Source of the DNA: Pseudonocardia halophobica
GTDB taxonomy: Bacteria; Actinomycetota; Actinomycetes; Mycobacteriales; Pseudonocardiaceae
Direction of reading: 5' to 3'
Assembly: GCF_027922425.1 (NCBI RefSeq)
Contig: NZ_BSFQ01000031.1
Span: forward strand, 1-64,000
DNA: 64,000 nucleotides
The notes under the pieces were generated by a model, which ran no database searches, was not told the DNA's origin, and saw only the letters and a program-made list of their open reading frames with translations. Shown in pieces: positions 24,126 to 33,267 of the stretch. The position numbers and the translations under genes are program-made. The stretch's first letter is position 1, and every line of letters starts with the position of its first letter.

Positions 24126-25202
24126 TCAGTCCCGGGCGGCGAGCGCGTCGAGCACCACGGCGCGGAGGTCGCCGCCCTTCTCGAACGCGCGGCGCTGGTG
24201 GGTGGCGCCGGGACGGCGCGCCGCCAGGGCGTGCCAGAGCTCGCCGACCGTGTCGAGGTCGCCGGCGTCGTCCAGGGCGGGGCGGACGTGGTCGACCAGG
24301 GCGCGCACGACGTCCGCCGCCGGGGCGGGGCGCCAGGTGCGGGGGTCCAGCAGGTCGTCGTCCAGCCCCGATCGGCTCGCGCGCCACGCCGCCAGCCGCA
24401 GGACCTCCGTGCGCACCGGATCGGCGGGGACGCCGACCGCCCACTCCCGGGCCGCCGTCTCGACCAGGGCGCGGGTCAGCGCGGCGACGAGGACGGCGTC
24501 GGCCGGCTCGCGGCAGACGTCCGCCACCCGGACCTCGAGGGTCGGGTGCTGGTGGGAGAGGCGGGCGTCGAAGTAGAGCATGCCCTCGTCGAGCAGGGTG
24601 TCGGTGCCGAGCAGGGCCTCGGTGAGCTCGCGGTACGCGGCGGCGGAGCCGTAAGGACCGGTCGGGCCCGCCGAGGGCCAGCGTCCCCACACCTGGCTGC
24701 GGAAGCCCGCGTAGCCGGTGTCGGCACCCGACCAGAAGGGCGAGTTGACCGACAGCGCGATCAGCACCGCGAGCCAGGGCCGGATCCGGTCGAGCGCGCC
24801 GACGGCCTCCTCGGCGGAGTCGACGGCGACGTGCACGTGGCAGGCGCAGGTCAGCTGCTGGCGGCCGGTGCGGCCGAAGCGCTCCACCATCGCGCGGTAG
24901 CGGGGGCTCGGGGAGACGTGCGCGTCGGCGGCGACGGGCGGCGTCGCGAGCGGCACCGCCTCCACGCCCGCGGCCCGGGCGGCCCGGGCCGCCTCCGCGC
25001 GCCGGACGTGGATCTCGCCGAGCAGGTCGCCGAGGTCGCGCACCGGGTCGGTCGCCGTCTCGACCTGCTCCGCCTGCAGCTCCGCGGTGAGCTCACCCTC
25101 CCCGGCCCGGCGCAGCACGGTCGAGCCGACCGCGCGCGGTTCCCCCGAGTCGGGATCGACCAGCAGGAACTCCTCCTCGACGCCGAGCGTCCGCACTGCC
25201 AC
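24126..25202 (-). CDS. YbdK-type carboxylate-amine ligase (GCS2 family)
   Basis: 358 residues of the glutamate-cysteine ligase 2/YbdK family: RTLGVEEEFLLVDP at the N-terminus, CACHVHVAVDS, NSPFWSGADTGYAGFRSQVW and HPTLEVRVADVC. Members join a carboxylate to an amine using ATP; YbdK has weak glutamate-cysteine ligase activity, but the natural substrate is unclear. The GTG at 25202 is used; a second GTG is two codons later. It converges on Ku with only 9 bases between. Confidence 0.85.
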   Translation of the reverse strand: MAVRTLGVEEEFLLVDPDSGEPRAVGSTVLRRAGEGELTAELQAEQVETATDPVRDLGDLLGEIHVRRAEAARAARAAGVEAVPLATPPVAADAHVSPSPRYRAMVERFGRTGRQQLTCACHVHVAVDSAEEAVGALDRIRPWLAVLIALSVNSPFWSGADTGYAGFRSQVWGRWPSAGPTGPYGSAAAYRELTEALLGTDTLLDEGMLYFDARLSHQHPTLEVRVADVCREPADAVLVAALTRALVETAAREWAVGVPADPVRTEVLRLAAWRASRSGLDDDLLDPRTWRPAPAADVVRALVDHVRPALDDAGDLDTVGELWHALAARRPGATHQRRAFEKGGDLRAVVLDALAARD

Positions 25203-25251
25203 GGGGTCAGTATCGCGGGCCCGGCGGAGCCGGGCCCGGGCGGTGCGACGA

Positions 25252-25683
25252 TCAGCCGCCGCGCCCGGTCCGGCGCAGGGAGCGGCACCAGAACCCGCCC
25301 GCGGCCCCGAGTGCCGCACCGATCAGCGCGTAGCCCGGCCGCCCGGCGAGCAGGCCGACGATCAGCCCGATCGCGGACATCACGGCGAGCACGGCGATCG
25401 CCGCGATCTCGGGGGCGGCAGAGGGCGGCTCCTCCTCGTCGTCCTCCTCCCCGGTCTCGCCGGCGCCGTCGGGGCCGCCGTCGGCCGCCGCCGGGGCGGG
25501 CGCAGCCGCCCCGAGCAGCGGGTCGGGAACCGGGGCCGCGGCCGCGGGCCGGCCGGGGCTCGGCTCGACGGCCCCGGGCACCTCCCTCGGGTCCGCCGTG
25601 AGCTGCCGGGCGAGCCGGGGGTCCTCGTGCTCGAGGTACCTGCCGATCGCCGCGAGGGCCGCCCGTTCCTTGCTGCTGAGCAC
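25252..25683 (-). CDS. DUF3040-family membrane protein with long acidic linker
   Basis: 143 residues. N-terminal DUF3040 signature (LSSKERAALAAIGRYLEHEDPRLARQL; 27 residues, central part DPRLARQL), a ~50-residue Pro/Ala/Glu-rich linker, then two hydrophobic helices (about 88-128). Function unknown. The GTG at 25683 has GAGAGGAG upstream. A GTTC-N14-GGGTAG promoter candidate lies 35 bases before it. A shorter paralogue is at 12095-12367. Confidence 0.75.
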   Translation of the reverse strand: MLSSKERAALAAIGRYLEHEDPRLARQLTADPREVPGAVEPSPGRPAAAAPVPDPLLGAAAPAPAAADGGPDGAGETGEEDDEEEPPSAAPEIAAIAVLAVMSAIGLIVGLLAGRPGYALIGAALGAAGGFWCRSLRRTGRGG

Positions 25684-25717
25684 CGTGTGCTCCTCTCGTC
25701 CGGATCGCGCGGCTCGA

Positions 25718-25741
25718 CTACCCCGGACCGGCGGTCCGAAC
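25718..25741 (-). promoter_or_regulatory. Candidate stress promoter, GTTC-N14-GGGTAG
   Basis: On the minus strand GTTC (25741-25738) and GGGTAG (25723-25718) are separated by 14 bases, exactly as upstream of the F420 oxidoreductase gene at 16521. It would serve the DUF3040 gene. Confidence 0.45.
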
Positions 25742-25801
25742 CGCTCCGGGTGCCACCGGTCGTGACCGAGTCGCCCGGCCCCCGGCGGGTACCCGCCGGC
25801 C

Positions 25802-26809
25802 ATGACCTCCTTCGGCTACACCCTGATGACCGAGCAGCGCGGGCCCCGTGAGCTCGTCGCCGACGCCGTCGCCGCCGAACGGGCCGGGTTCGACTTCGAG
25901 GTGATGAGCGACCACTACTTCCCGTGGCTCGACGAGATGGGCCACGCCCCGTACGCGTGGAGCGTCCTCGGCGCCGTCGCGACCGCGACCGAGCGGGTCG
26001 GCCTCATGACCTACGTGACCTGCCCGATCATGCGGTACCACCCCGCCGTCGTCGCGCAGAAGGCGGCGACGGTCGCCCTGCTGTCCGAGGGCCGGTTCAC
26101 GCTGGGGCTGGGGTCCGGCGAGAACCTCAACGAGCACGTCGTGGGGCGGGGCTGGCCGACGGCCGACGTCCGCCAGGAGATGCTCGACGAGGCCGTCACG
26201 ATCATCCGCGAGCTGTTCGCCGGCGGTTACGTGACCTTCGAGGGGAAGCACTTCCGCGTCGACTCGGCGAAGCTGTGGGACCTCCCGGAGGACGGCGTCC
26301 CGCTCGCGCTCGCGGTGTCCGGCGCCCAGTCGGTGAACCGGTACGCGCCCGTGTCCGACGCGATGGTGGCCGTCGAGCCCGAGCCGGACCTGGTGCAGGG
26401 GTGGGACCGGGCCTCCGGTGCCGACCTGCCGAAGATCGGCCAGCAGCCGATCAGCTGGGGCCCGGACCCGGACGCCGCCGTCGAGCGGGCGCACTCCCTG
26501 TTCCGCTGGTTCGCCGGCGGGTGGAAGGTCAACGCCGAGCTGCCCGGGACCGCCGGGTTCGCCGCGGCCACCCAGTTCGTGCGCAAGGAGGACGTGGCCT
26601 CGGCGATCGCCTGCGGGCCGGACGTCGCGGCGCACGTCGAGGCGGTCCGCCCGTTCGTGGAGGCCGGGTTCACGCACGTCGCGCTGGTCGAGGTCGGCGG
26701 TGAGATGCAGCCGGACTTCCTCGAGTTCGCGCGCACCGAGCTGCTGCCGGCGCTGCGTGAGGAGTACGGCGAGGCGAAGGACCCCGCTATCGGCGTGCGA
26801 GCGCGCTGA
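25802..26809 (+). CDS. F420-dependent LLM-class oxidoreductase
   Basis: 335 residues of the same G6PDH-related LLM group as the protein at 15568-16521: MSDHYFPW near residue 35, TCPIMRYHPAVVAQ and GLGSGENLNEHVVG. Likely uses cofactor F420; substrate unknown. The ATG lies just after a perfect 14-bp palindrome GGCGGGTACCCGCC. Its 3' end overlaps the convergent HAD gene by 23 bases. Confidence 0.85.
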   Translation: MTSFGYTLMTEQRGPRELVADAVAAERAGFDFEVMSDHYFPWLDEMGHAPYAWSVLGAVATATERVGLMTYVTCPIMRYHPAVVAQKAATVALLSEGRFTLGLGSGENLNEHVVGRGWPTADVRQEMLDEAVTIIRELFAGGYVTFEGKHFRVDSAKLWDLPEDGVPLALAVSGAQSVNRYAPVSDAMVAVEPEPDLVQGWDRASGADLPKIGQQPISWGPDPDAAVERAHSLFRWFAGGWKVNAELPGTAGFAAATQFVRKEDVASAIACGPDVAAHVEAVRPFVEAGFTHVALVEVGGEMQPDFLEFARTELLPALREEYGEAKDPAIGVRAR

Positions 26810-27467
26810 CCAGGTGCTCGCGGAGCTCCGGGACGGACTCGAACACCTCCCGGGCGCCCGCCTCCCGCAGCTCGTCGACGGAGAAGCCGCCGGTCCGGAT
26901 CGCGTAGCCCGCGTACCCGGCCCGGTGGGCAGCCTCGAAGTCCCACACCGAGTCGCCGACGACGAGGGCGTCGCGGCCCTCGACCTTCTCCACCGCCACT
27001 CCGATCAGGTCGGGCTGGGGCTTGGTCTGCTCGACGTCCTCGCTGCTGGTCCAGGCGTGGGCGAGCTCGCGGCCGCCGAAGAGGTCGAGGTAGGCGTCGA
27101 CGTGCTCGGGTTTGCCCGAGCTGGCCAGCACGACCTTCAGCCCGGCGTCGCGCAGCGCGGTGAGCAGCTCGCGCACCCCCTCGAAGGGCCGGATCTCCTC
27201 GAGCAGGGGCTGGAACTCCTCCGCCCACGCCTTGCGGGCGGCGTCGCCGTGCTCGGACTCGAACTCCTCCCCGGCGACGGCGGGGACCAGCTGGTCGCCG
27301 CCCATCCCGATCGCCCGGTGCAGCCGCCAGACCGGCAGCGTGACGTCGAACCGCCGGAACGCGCGGAACCAGGCCAGGGCGTGGTGGTAGTTCGTGTCGA
27401 CGAGGGTGCCGTCGACGTCGAGCACGGCGGTGTCCACGGCGGTGTCCACGGTGGTCTCGGGAGCCAT
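26787..27467 (-). CDS. HAD-family hydrolase (phosphatase)
   Basis: 226 residues of the haloacid dehalogenase superfamily, subfamily IA. Motif I is DVDGTLVDTNY with nucleophile Asp18 or so; motif II is ASSG; the motif III lysine lies in TKPQPDL; motif IV is GDSVWDF. The alpha-helical cap between motifs I and II suggests a small phosphorylated substrate, as in phosphoglycolate phosphatases. Given the glycolate genes elsewhere in the window this is a possibility, not a conclusion. The N-terminus contains VDTAVDTAV, a short duplication. Confidence 0.85.
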   Translation of the reverse strand: MAPETTVDTAVDTAVLDVDGTLVDTNYHHALAWFRAFRRFDVTLPVWRLHRAIGMGGDQLVPAVAGEEFESEHGDAARKAWAEEFQPLLEEIRPFEGVRELLTALRDAGLKVVLASSGKPEHVDAYLDLFGGRELAHAWTSSEDVEQTKPQPDLIGVAVEKVEGRDALVVGDSVWDFEAAHRAGYAGYAIRTGGFSVDELREAGAREVFESVPELREHLVSALARR

Positions 27468-27505
27468 GGGGGCCGGGTACCCGCGCGGCGCCCCGTGACT
27501 CGCGC

Positions 27506-28510
27506 TCACGCCGGGGGTTCCTCGCGCACGACCTCGCGGGGTTCCTTGTCGTCGCGCAGGCCGAGGTAGCGGGGATGCCGCAACCGGCCGTCGCGGGTCC
27601 ACTCGGTGAACCCGATCTGCGCGACGAGCTCGGGCCGCAGCCAGTGCGTGCCCTTCTCCCGGACGGTGCCGGCGAAGGGCGAGCGGTCGGCCGCGAGCCC
27701 GTCGAAGCGCTCCCGGAGCCGGTGCAGAACGCGCCCGTCGAAGCCGGTGCCGACCTTGCCCGCGTAGTGCAGCCCGTCGCCGTCGTACACGCCGACGAGC
27801 AGCGCGCCGAAGCCCTGCCGCGAGCCCGTCGGGTCGGTCCACCCGCCGACGACGAACTCCTGCTCGCGGACGCACTTGAACTTCAGCCAGTCGTCGGACC
27901 GCTTCCCGGGCCGGTACGCGGAGTCCGCGCGCTTGGCGATCAGCCCCTCCCACCCGCGGGCGCAGGTCTCGGCGAGGTACGCCTCGCCGTCGGTGTTGCG
28001 GTGGGTGGAGAAGCGGACCGGGTCGGCGAAGTCGACCGCCGCGCGCAGCAGCCGCTTGCGGGTGCGCAGGGGCAGGGCGGTGACGTCGCAGCCCGAGACG
28101 ACCATGACGTCGAACAGGTAGACGAACACCGCCACGCCGGTGGCCCGGGCCCGGTCGGGGTCGTGCAGCCCGAGCCGCGCCTGGAGCTTCGAGAAGCTGG
28201 TCTGCGGGCCGTCGAAGGCCACGATCTCGCCGTCGGCGACGAGCGCCGGCCCGCGGCCCAGCGCCTCCGCGATCTCCGGGTAGGTGTCGGTCATCGACTT
28301 CTCGGAGCGGGACCAGATCGTGGTGCCGTCGCCGTCCCGGACGACCACCGCCCGCACGCCGTCGAGCTTCCGCTCGTAGATCCACTCCGGGTCGGAGAAG
28401 TGGTCGGCGGTCAGCGTCGCGAGCATGGGGCCGACGAACCGGGCCTCGGCGGGCCGCAGCCCGGCCCGCTCGTCCGGGTCGAGCAGGTCGAGCGGATCGG
28501 TGGTGGCCAT
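27506..28510 (-). CDS. ligD: ATP-dependent DNA ligase, LigD-type ligase domain only
   Basis: 334 residues. The nucleotidyltransferase domain carries the catalytic lysine in ERKLDGVRA (about residue 48), then DGEIVAFD, GLIAKR and DDWLKFK. The OB domain includes GKVGTGFD and ATP-ligase motif VI-like WTRDGRLRHPRYLGLRDDK. This is the ligase module of LigD without polymerase or 3'-phosphoesterase domains. With Ku nearby it likely seals non-homologous ends. Encoded after the MprF-like gene, on the same strand. Confidence 0.88.
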   Translation of the reverse strand: MATTDPLDLLDPDERAGLRPAEARFVGPMLATLTADHFSDPEWIYERKLDGVRAVVVRDGDGTTIWSRSEKSMTDTYPEIAEALGRGPALVADGEIVAFDGPQTSFSKLQARLGLHDPDRARATGVAVFVYLFDVMVVSGCDVTALPLRTRKRLLRAAVDFADPVRFSTHRNTDGEAYLAETCARGWEGLIAKRADSAYRPGKRSDDWLKFKCVREQEFVVGGWTDPTGSRQGFGALLVGVYDGDGLHYAGKVGTGFDGRVLHRLRERFDGLAADRSPFAGTVREKGTHWLRPELVAQIGFTEWTRDGRLRHPRYLGLRDDKEPREVVREEPPA

Positions 28511-28553
28511 GGCCGATGCCTACCGCCTCCCGGCGATCGGCGCACGTCCTCCG

Positions 28554-30311
28554 TCAGCGGCGCAGCATCCGCAGCAGCGCGGGCGGGCGGCCGCCGAACC
28601 CCTCCGCCTCGAGCATGGCGAGCAGCACCCTGGGCAGGTCCCGGACGGCCGGGAAGAGCAGGAAGCGGGGCACCCAGCAGGGCCGGAACTTGGCGTTGAA
28701 CCGGTAGAGGCTCTCGATCTGCCACCACCGCGACGCGACGTGCAGGATGCGCGCCCACAGCCGCGCGACCGGCCCGGCGCCCAGCCGCTGCCCGCGCTCG
28801 AGGGCGCCGCGGAACACCGCGAAGTTGAGCGAGACCCGGGCGATCCCGTTTCCGCCCGCCCACCGCACGACCTCGACGACGAGCTGCTCGGTGAGCCCGC
28901 CGTCCGCCGCCGGGTCGCGGCGCATGAGGTCGAGGGAGAGCCCGTCGCGGCCCCACGGCACGAACTGCAGCAGGGCGGCCGGGACGCCGTCGCGGTGCGC
29001 GACGGCCAGGACCGCCTCGCCGTCCGTGCCGTCGGCGGTGCGGGAGAGGGCCATGGAGAAGCCGCGCTCCTCGGCGTCGCCGCGCCAGCTGCGAGCCAGC
29101 CGGGCGAGCTCGGCCCGCTCCTCCGGGTCGATCTCCCGGAGCCGCCGGACGCGGACCGTGAAGCCCGCCCGCTCGGCGCGCGCGACGGTCTGCCGCACGC
29201 CGCGCATGGTGCGGCCCTCGAGCGTGAACCCCGCCGTGTCCAGCACCGCCTCGTCGCCGAACTCCAGCACGGAGAACCCGGCCCGGGCCCACGCCGTCGC
29301 CCCGTCCTCGGAGCACGCCAGCACGGCCGGCACCCAGGCGTGGGCGACCGCCCGGTCGAGGAACGCGGCGATCGCCGCGTTCCACTCGCCCTGCTCGCCG
29401 AGCGGGTCCCCGGAGGCCAGCGCGACCCCGGCCAGCACCCGGTAGGACACCGCGGCCCCGCCGCTCGGCGCGTAGACGACGGTGCGGTCGCGGCGCAGCG
29501 CGAAGTAGTCGAGCGAGTCCGGGTCGGGGCGGCGGGCGAGCATGGCCCGCAGCCGCGCCTCGTCGGCAGGCTCGAGGCGGGACTCGGGCTCGGGGGAGCG
29601 GAGCAGGAAGTACCCGGCGCCCAGCACCGCGAGCACACCGAAGGTCAGCCCGACGGTGGCGGTGAGGTCGTCGAGCCACATCCCGTGGGCGGTGAAGGCG
29701 ACCGGGCCGGACACCCCGACCAGCGCGAGCAGCGCCTGGTCGAGCTGCGCCGAGGCCGAGGTGCCGGGGGCCAGCCGGTGCGGGTTCAGCGCGAGGAACA
29801 GCCACACCACGCCCACGCCCGCCACGGCGAACTGCACCAGCACCCGCGCCGCGCGGGTGACCCCGCCGGGATCGGAGCGGGCCGGGAACGACCGCCGCGT
29901 GACGACGAGCAGGCCCAGCAGCAGCGCCGTGACGGCGGCGGCCACCGCGGCGTGCCCGTGCGCCGGGCCGATCACCCGCGCGAGGTTGACGGCGGTGAGC
30001 GCCGCGGTGATCACCACGGCGAGCGCCCAGGCCCGCCGCTTGCGGCGGCGCAGCCCGGCGGCCAGAAGCAGCATCCCGACGCCCGCCACCACCGTGACGA
30101 CGACCTGCCCGACCCCGACGATCTCCGGCAGGCCCACCGAGGCCCGGAACGGCTCGCCGAGCATCCGGCGCGGTCCGGCGAGCAGCCCGCCCGCGAGGGC
30201 GAGGATCCCGACGACGCGCGAGGACCACACGACCAGCCCGACCGCGGTCGCCCCGGCCAGGGCGCGGGCGGGCACCCGCGGCAGCGTGCGGGCCGGGGCG
30301 GGACGGGTCAT
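28554..30311 (-). CDS. DUF2156 / phosphatidylglycerol lysyltransferase-like membrane protein
   Basis: 585 residues. The N-terminal ~230 hold about six membrane helices. The C-terminal half is a GNAT-like DUF2156 domain (DSLDYFALRRDRTVVY, GVALASGDPLGEQGEW, DLMRRDP, ESLYRFNAKFRPCW), as in MprF and the membrane part of LysX. Such enzymes move an aminoacyl group from tRNA to phosphatidylglycerol and so lower surface charge; whether this one does so is inferred. Start ATG 30311. Confidence 0.82.
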   Translation of the reverse strand: MTRPAPARTLPRVPARALAGATAVGLVVWSSRVVGILALAGGLLAGPRRMLGEPFRASVGLPEIVGVGQVVVTVVAGVGMLLLAAGLRRRKRRAWALAVVITAALTAVNLARVIGPAHGHAAVAAAVTALLLGLLVVTRRSFPARSDPGGVTRAARVLVQFAVAGVGVVWLFLALNPHRLAPGTSASAQLDQALLALVGVSGPVAFTAHGMWLDDLTATVGLTFGVLAVLGAGYFLLRSPEPESRLEPADEARLRAMLARRPDPDSLDYFALRRDRTVVYAPSGGAAVSYRVLAGVALASGDPLGEQGEWNAAIAAFLDRAVAHAWVPAVLACSEDGATAWARAGFSVLEFGDEAVLDTAGFTLEGRTMRGVRQTVARAERAGFTVRVRRLREIDPEERAELARLARSWRGDAEERGFSMALSRTADGTDGEAVLAVAHRDGVPAALLQFVPWGRDGLSLDLMRRDPAADGGLTEQLVVEVVRWAGGNGIARVSLNFAVFRGALERGQRLGAGPVARLWARILHVASRWWQIESLYRFNAKFRPCWVPRFLLFPAVRDLPRVLLAMLEAEGFGGRPPALLRMLRR

Positions 30312-30414
30312 CGCGCCCGCCCCGGCGTGCGGGACGCGATCGGCGCCGGTGCCATGGGGCGCACCATACGACCTCCCCACGGCGGGCACACCGGTCCCCG
30401 GACCCGGCCGCGCC

Positions 30415-31305
30415 TCAGCCGCGCGAGCCTGCGGGCACCGGCAGCGGGTCGAGGGGCGGCGGCACGGCCACCGCCGGCCGGCGGGCGGAGAGCAGGCCGA
30501 CGCCGACGGCCGTCACGACCAGTCCGGCGAGGCCGAGGGCGAGGGTCAGCGGGGTGGTGCCGAAGGGCTCGCCGAGCACCAGCACGCCCATCGCACCGGC
30601 CGTCAGCGGGTCGAGGAGGGTGAGGACGGCGAGCGGGGCGCCCAGCCCGCCGCCGCGGTAGGCGTGCTGCGCGAGCGCGGTGCCGATCAGCGCGGCCGCG
30701 GCGGTCACGGCGATCCGCCCGAAGCCGAGGTGGCCGACCAGCAGGGTCTTGGTGGTCGCGGACGCGACGCCGAAGCACAGCGCGGCGCCCACGGCGTAGC
30801 AGACCGCGGCGCCGCGGGGCAGCCGGCGACCGCACAGCAGCCCGCCGGCCGCCGCGGCCGCGACCAGCGCCGCCAGCACGCCGACGACCGTCCAGAAGCC
30901 CAGGCCGGCGCCCGGCGGGGGCGGTGCGCCGTGCGGGCCGTGGTGCGGCACGGCGGCGAGCACCGCGGGCAGGCCCAGCGCCACGCACAGCACCCCGGCC
31001 CACGAACGCGGGGTGATCGCCGTGCGGTTCACCCGCGCTCCGAGCACGAGGGCGATCGCCAGGCAGGAGACCCCGATCGGTTGCACGACGACGAGCGGTC
31101 CCGCGGCCAGGGCGGCGACGTGGAGTGCCGCCCCGGTCAGCGTGGCACCCACGGCCGCCCACCACAGCCGGCGGCGCAGCAGCCGGGCCATCAGGCCGAG
31201 CCCCGCCGCGGACTCCCGGGACGCCTCGCGCTCCTGCAGCACCGCGGAGATCGCGTAGAACACCGCCGAGGCGACCGCGAGCAGGATCGCGAGGGGGATC
31301 AGCAC
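30415..31305 (-). CDS. DMT-superfamily (EamA-like) transporter
   Basis: 296 residues with about nine to ten hydrophobic helices and no large loops. The paired helix layout, QPIGVSCLAIALVLG and LVLGEPFGTTPLTLALGL, fits drug/metabolite transporters and the actinobacterial DMT proteins that resemble magnesium transporters. Substrate unknown. The GTG at 31305 begins at the first helix, but its ribosome site is poor; a GTG at 31353 is an alternative. Confidence 0.75.
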   Translation of the reverse strand: MLIPLAILLAVASAVFYAISAVLQEREASRESAAGLGLMARLLRRRLWWAAVGATLTGAALHVAALAAGPLVVVQPIGVSCLAIALVLGARVNRTAITPRSWAGVLCVALGLPAVLAAVPHHGPHGAPPPPGAGLGFWTVVGVLAALVAAAAAGGLLCGRRLPRGAAVCYAVGAALCFGVASATTKTLLVGHLGFGRIAVTAAAALIGTALAQHAYRGGGLGAPLAVLTLLDPLTAGAMGVLVLGEPFGTTPLTLALGLAGLVVTAVGVGLLSARRPAVAVPPPLDPLPVPAGSRG

Positions 31306-31449
31306 CTCCGCGAGGATACGGGCCGCGCCGGGGTGCACCGGGCCGCCCCGCACGGGAATCGGCAGTTTCGATGAACCCGCCGCCGGGATCGTCCCGCCCC
31401 GCGCCCGGCCGTCCGCTTCGGGACGTGACCGGGATCGGGTGGCCGGGGA

Positions 31450-32481
31450 TCAGGCGGCCGCCGCGGGCCGCCAGCCGATCGCCGGCGCCAGCCGGGTCGC
31501 GATGTCGCCGAGGATCTGGACGTAGTCCTGCTGCGCGAAGCTGAACGGCAGCGCGAACACCACCTCGCGCACCGCCCGGAACCCGGCGTGCGCGTACAGC
31601 TGCGCGGCGATCTCCTCGGACGGGCCGACGAGGTCGCGGGCGAACAGCATCCCGGCCGGGCCCTGCGGGGCGACCGTGCGCGGCAGCCGGGCCTCGGCGT
31701 AGGCCTCGTACTTCGCGCGCTGCTCCGGCGTGGCCGAGTCGGTGGGCACGACCACGAGCCCCTGCGACACGCGGGCGGCCGCGCCGGCGGGGTGCGCCGC
31801 CCGGAACGCGTCGATGTGGCCGCGCTGGATCTCGGAGAAGTCGGTGCCGCCGCCGTCCCCGGCCCGGACCACGCTGCTGGTCAGGAAGTTCATCCCCTGC
31901 TCGCCGGCCCGCCGCGCCGAGCCGAGGCCGGCCGCGCCGTACCACACACGGCCGCGCAGCCCGGGGGAGTGCGGTTCCACCCGGTCGGAGAAGACCTCGA
32001 TGCCCTGCGTGCCGGAGAACGAGCTCGCGGTCTCGCCCGCGATCAGCCGCAGCAGCCGGGACACCCGCTCGGGGCTGAAGTCCTCCCGGTCCGCGGTGTC
32101 CGGGTACAGCGAGCCCTTGACGTCGTCGAAGTGCATCGGCGGCCCGACGCTCACACCCGGGTTGAGCCGGCCGCCGGACAGGACGTCGACCGTCGCCAGG
32201 TCCTCGGCCAGCCGCAGCGGGTTCTCCCAGCCGAGCGGGATCACCGCCGTGCCCAGCTCGATGCGGCGGGTGCGCTGCGAGGCGGCGGCGAGCACCGCGA
32301 CGGGCGAGGAGATGCCGTACTGCAGGTGGCGGTGGCGAACCCAGGCGCTGTCGAACCCGAGCTCCTCGCCCAGCTCGATCATGCGCAGGGTCGTCTCGTG
32401 GCCGGCACCCGGATCGGCGCCGTCGAACGAGCCGATCGTGAGGAATCCCAGCTTCTCCAGCGGTTCCGACGGCGCGGGCAT
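31450..32481 (-). CDS. LLM-class flavin-dependent oxidoreductase
   Basis: 343 residues of the luciferase-like superfamily but a different branch from the two F420 enzymes in the window: KLGFLTIGSFDG, AWVRHRHLQYGISSP, LGTAVIPLGWENPLRLAEDLATVD and GRLNPGVSVG. Probably an FMN- or F420-using monooxygenase or reductase; substrate unknown. ATG 32481. It is followed on the same strand by the DMT transporter. Confidence 0.82.
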   Translation of the reverse strand: MPAPSEPLEKLGFLTIGSFDGADPGAGHETTLRMIELGEELGFDSAWVRHRHLQYGISSPVAVLAAASQRTRRIELGTAVIPLGWENPLRLAEDLATVDVLSGGRLNPGVSVGPPMHFDDVKGSLYPDTADREDFSPERVSRLLRLIAGETASSFSGTQGIEVFSDRVEPHSPGLRGRVWYGAAGLGSARRAGEQGMNFLTSSVVRAGDGGGTDFSEIQRGHIDAFRAAHPAGAAARVSQGLVVVPTDSATPEQRAKYEAYAEARLPRTVAPQGPAGMLFARDLVGPSEEIAAQLYAHAGFRAVREVVFALPFSFAQQDYVQILGDIATRLAPAIGWRPAAAA

Positions 32482-32559
32482 GCGTCCATCATGATCCGCG
32501 GGCGCGCGCGGCGGGTGTGGGGGTGACGGGCGACTCCCGGTCGGTGACCCGGACCGGGC

Positions 32560-33267
32560 TCAGGGACACATCCCGGGCCGGACGAGGTCGACGGCGAACC
32601 GGTCCCGCCACCGCTCCGGCCGCTCACGGGGCACGATCACCAGGCCGACCTTCGGCTCGTCGTCCCCCGGCGGGTTCGCGTCGATCAGCTCCCGCACACG
32701 CTGTCCCACCCGCCGGTAGAACTCCAGCTGGAGGGTGCGCCCGAACAGTCTCCAGCCGAGCCGGAGGATCGGGTTGGGCACGGGACCGCGGCGGGAGTAG
32801 GCGTGGATCCAGAAGGTGACGCGCCCCGTCTCCGGGTCCTTGGCCACCTCGTAGCTCAGCCGGCCCTGCTCGAGGTGCCCGCACAGCGTCTGGTAGGTCC
32901 AGCCCCACACGCGCTTGCCGTCGCGGACCGTGTCGTAGGCGTCCGTGACCCGGACCGGCATGAGGAAGCGCAGGAACAGGAACCGGCCCTCCAGCACCAT
33001 GTCCCGGCCGAGCAGCGGGTCGTCGCGCCGGTAGATGCCCCGGAGGATGCGGTCGTCGGTGAACTCGTAGTTGCGCACGATCCGGCAGGCGCGTTCGAAG
33101 GGCCCGTCGCGCTCGGGCGGACCCGGGGCCTCGGTGCCGAGCTCGGCGTAGCCGGAGTCGACGTGCCAGTGCGGGTCGTCCGTCGTGGTGGGCGCTTCGT
33201 CCTCGGCGTAGTTCACGTCGAGGCCGGCGAGGTGGACGACCTCCGCCTCCAGCGCCGCGCGGTTCAG
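32560..33267 (-). CDS. DUF1990-like protein with probable CTG start
   Basis: 235 residues. FERACRIVRNYEFTD, RFLFLRFLMPVRV, TLCGHLEQGRLSYEV and IHAYSRRGPVPNPI match the DUF1990 fold (START-like). Function unknown. The coding frame has no ATG/GTG near the conserved N-terminus. A CTG at 33267 starts within CTGA, overlapping the TGA of the upstream small membrane gene, with GAGGAG six bases before it. A GTG at 33216 would cut into the conserved NYAED region. Confidence 0.7.
   Translation of the reverse strand: MNRAALEAEVVHLAGLDVNYAEDEAPTTTDDPHWHVDSGYAELGTEAPGPPERDGPFERACRIVRNYEFTDDRILRGIYRRDDPLLGRDMVLEGRFLFLRFLMPVRVTDAYDTVRDGKRVWGWTYQTLCGHLEQGRLSYEVAKDPETGRVTFWIHAYSRRGPVPNPILRLGWRLFGRTLQLEFYRRVGQRVRELIDANPPGDDEPKVGLVIVPRERPERWRDRFAVDLVRPGMCP

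Noticed and set aside
25785-25798. GGCGGGTACCCGCC palindrome as a specific operator
   Set aside because: A perfect 14-bp palindrome, but built from G+C runs around GGGTACC that recur near several starts here; could equally be a -10 element, so not called as an operator.
26787-27467. Phosphoglycolate phosphatase (gph) assignment for the HAD gene
   Set aside because: Subfamily IA motifs fit, but specificity cannot be read from sequence and it lies 20 kb from the glc genes.
31588-32526. 312-codon plus-strand frame over the LLM oxidoreductase
   Set aside because: Antisense shadow; the minus-strand protein has family motifs and a sound start.
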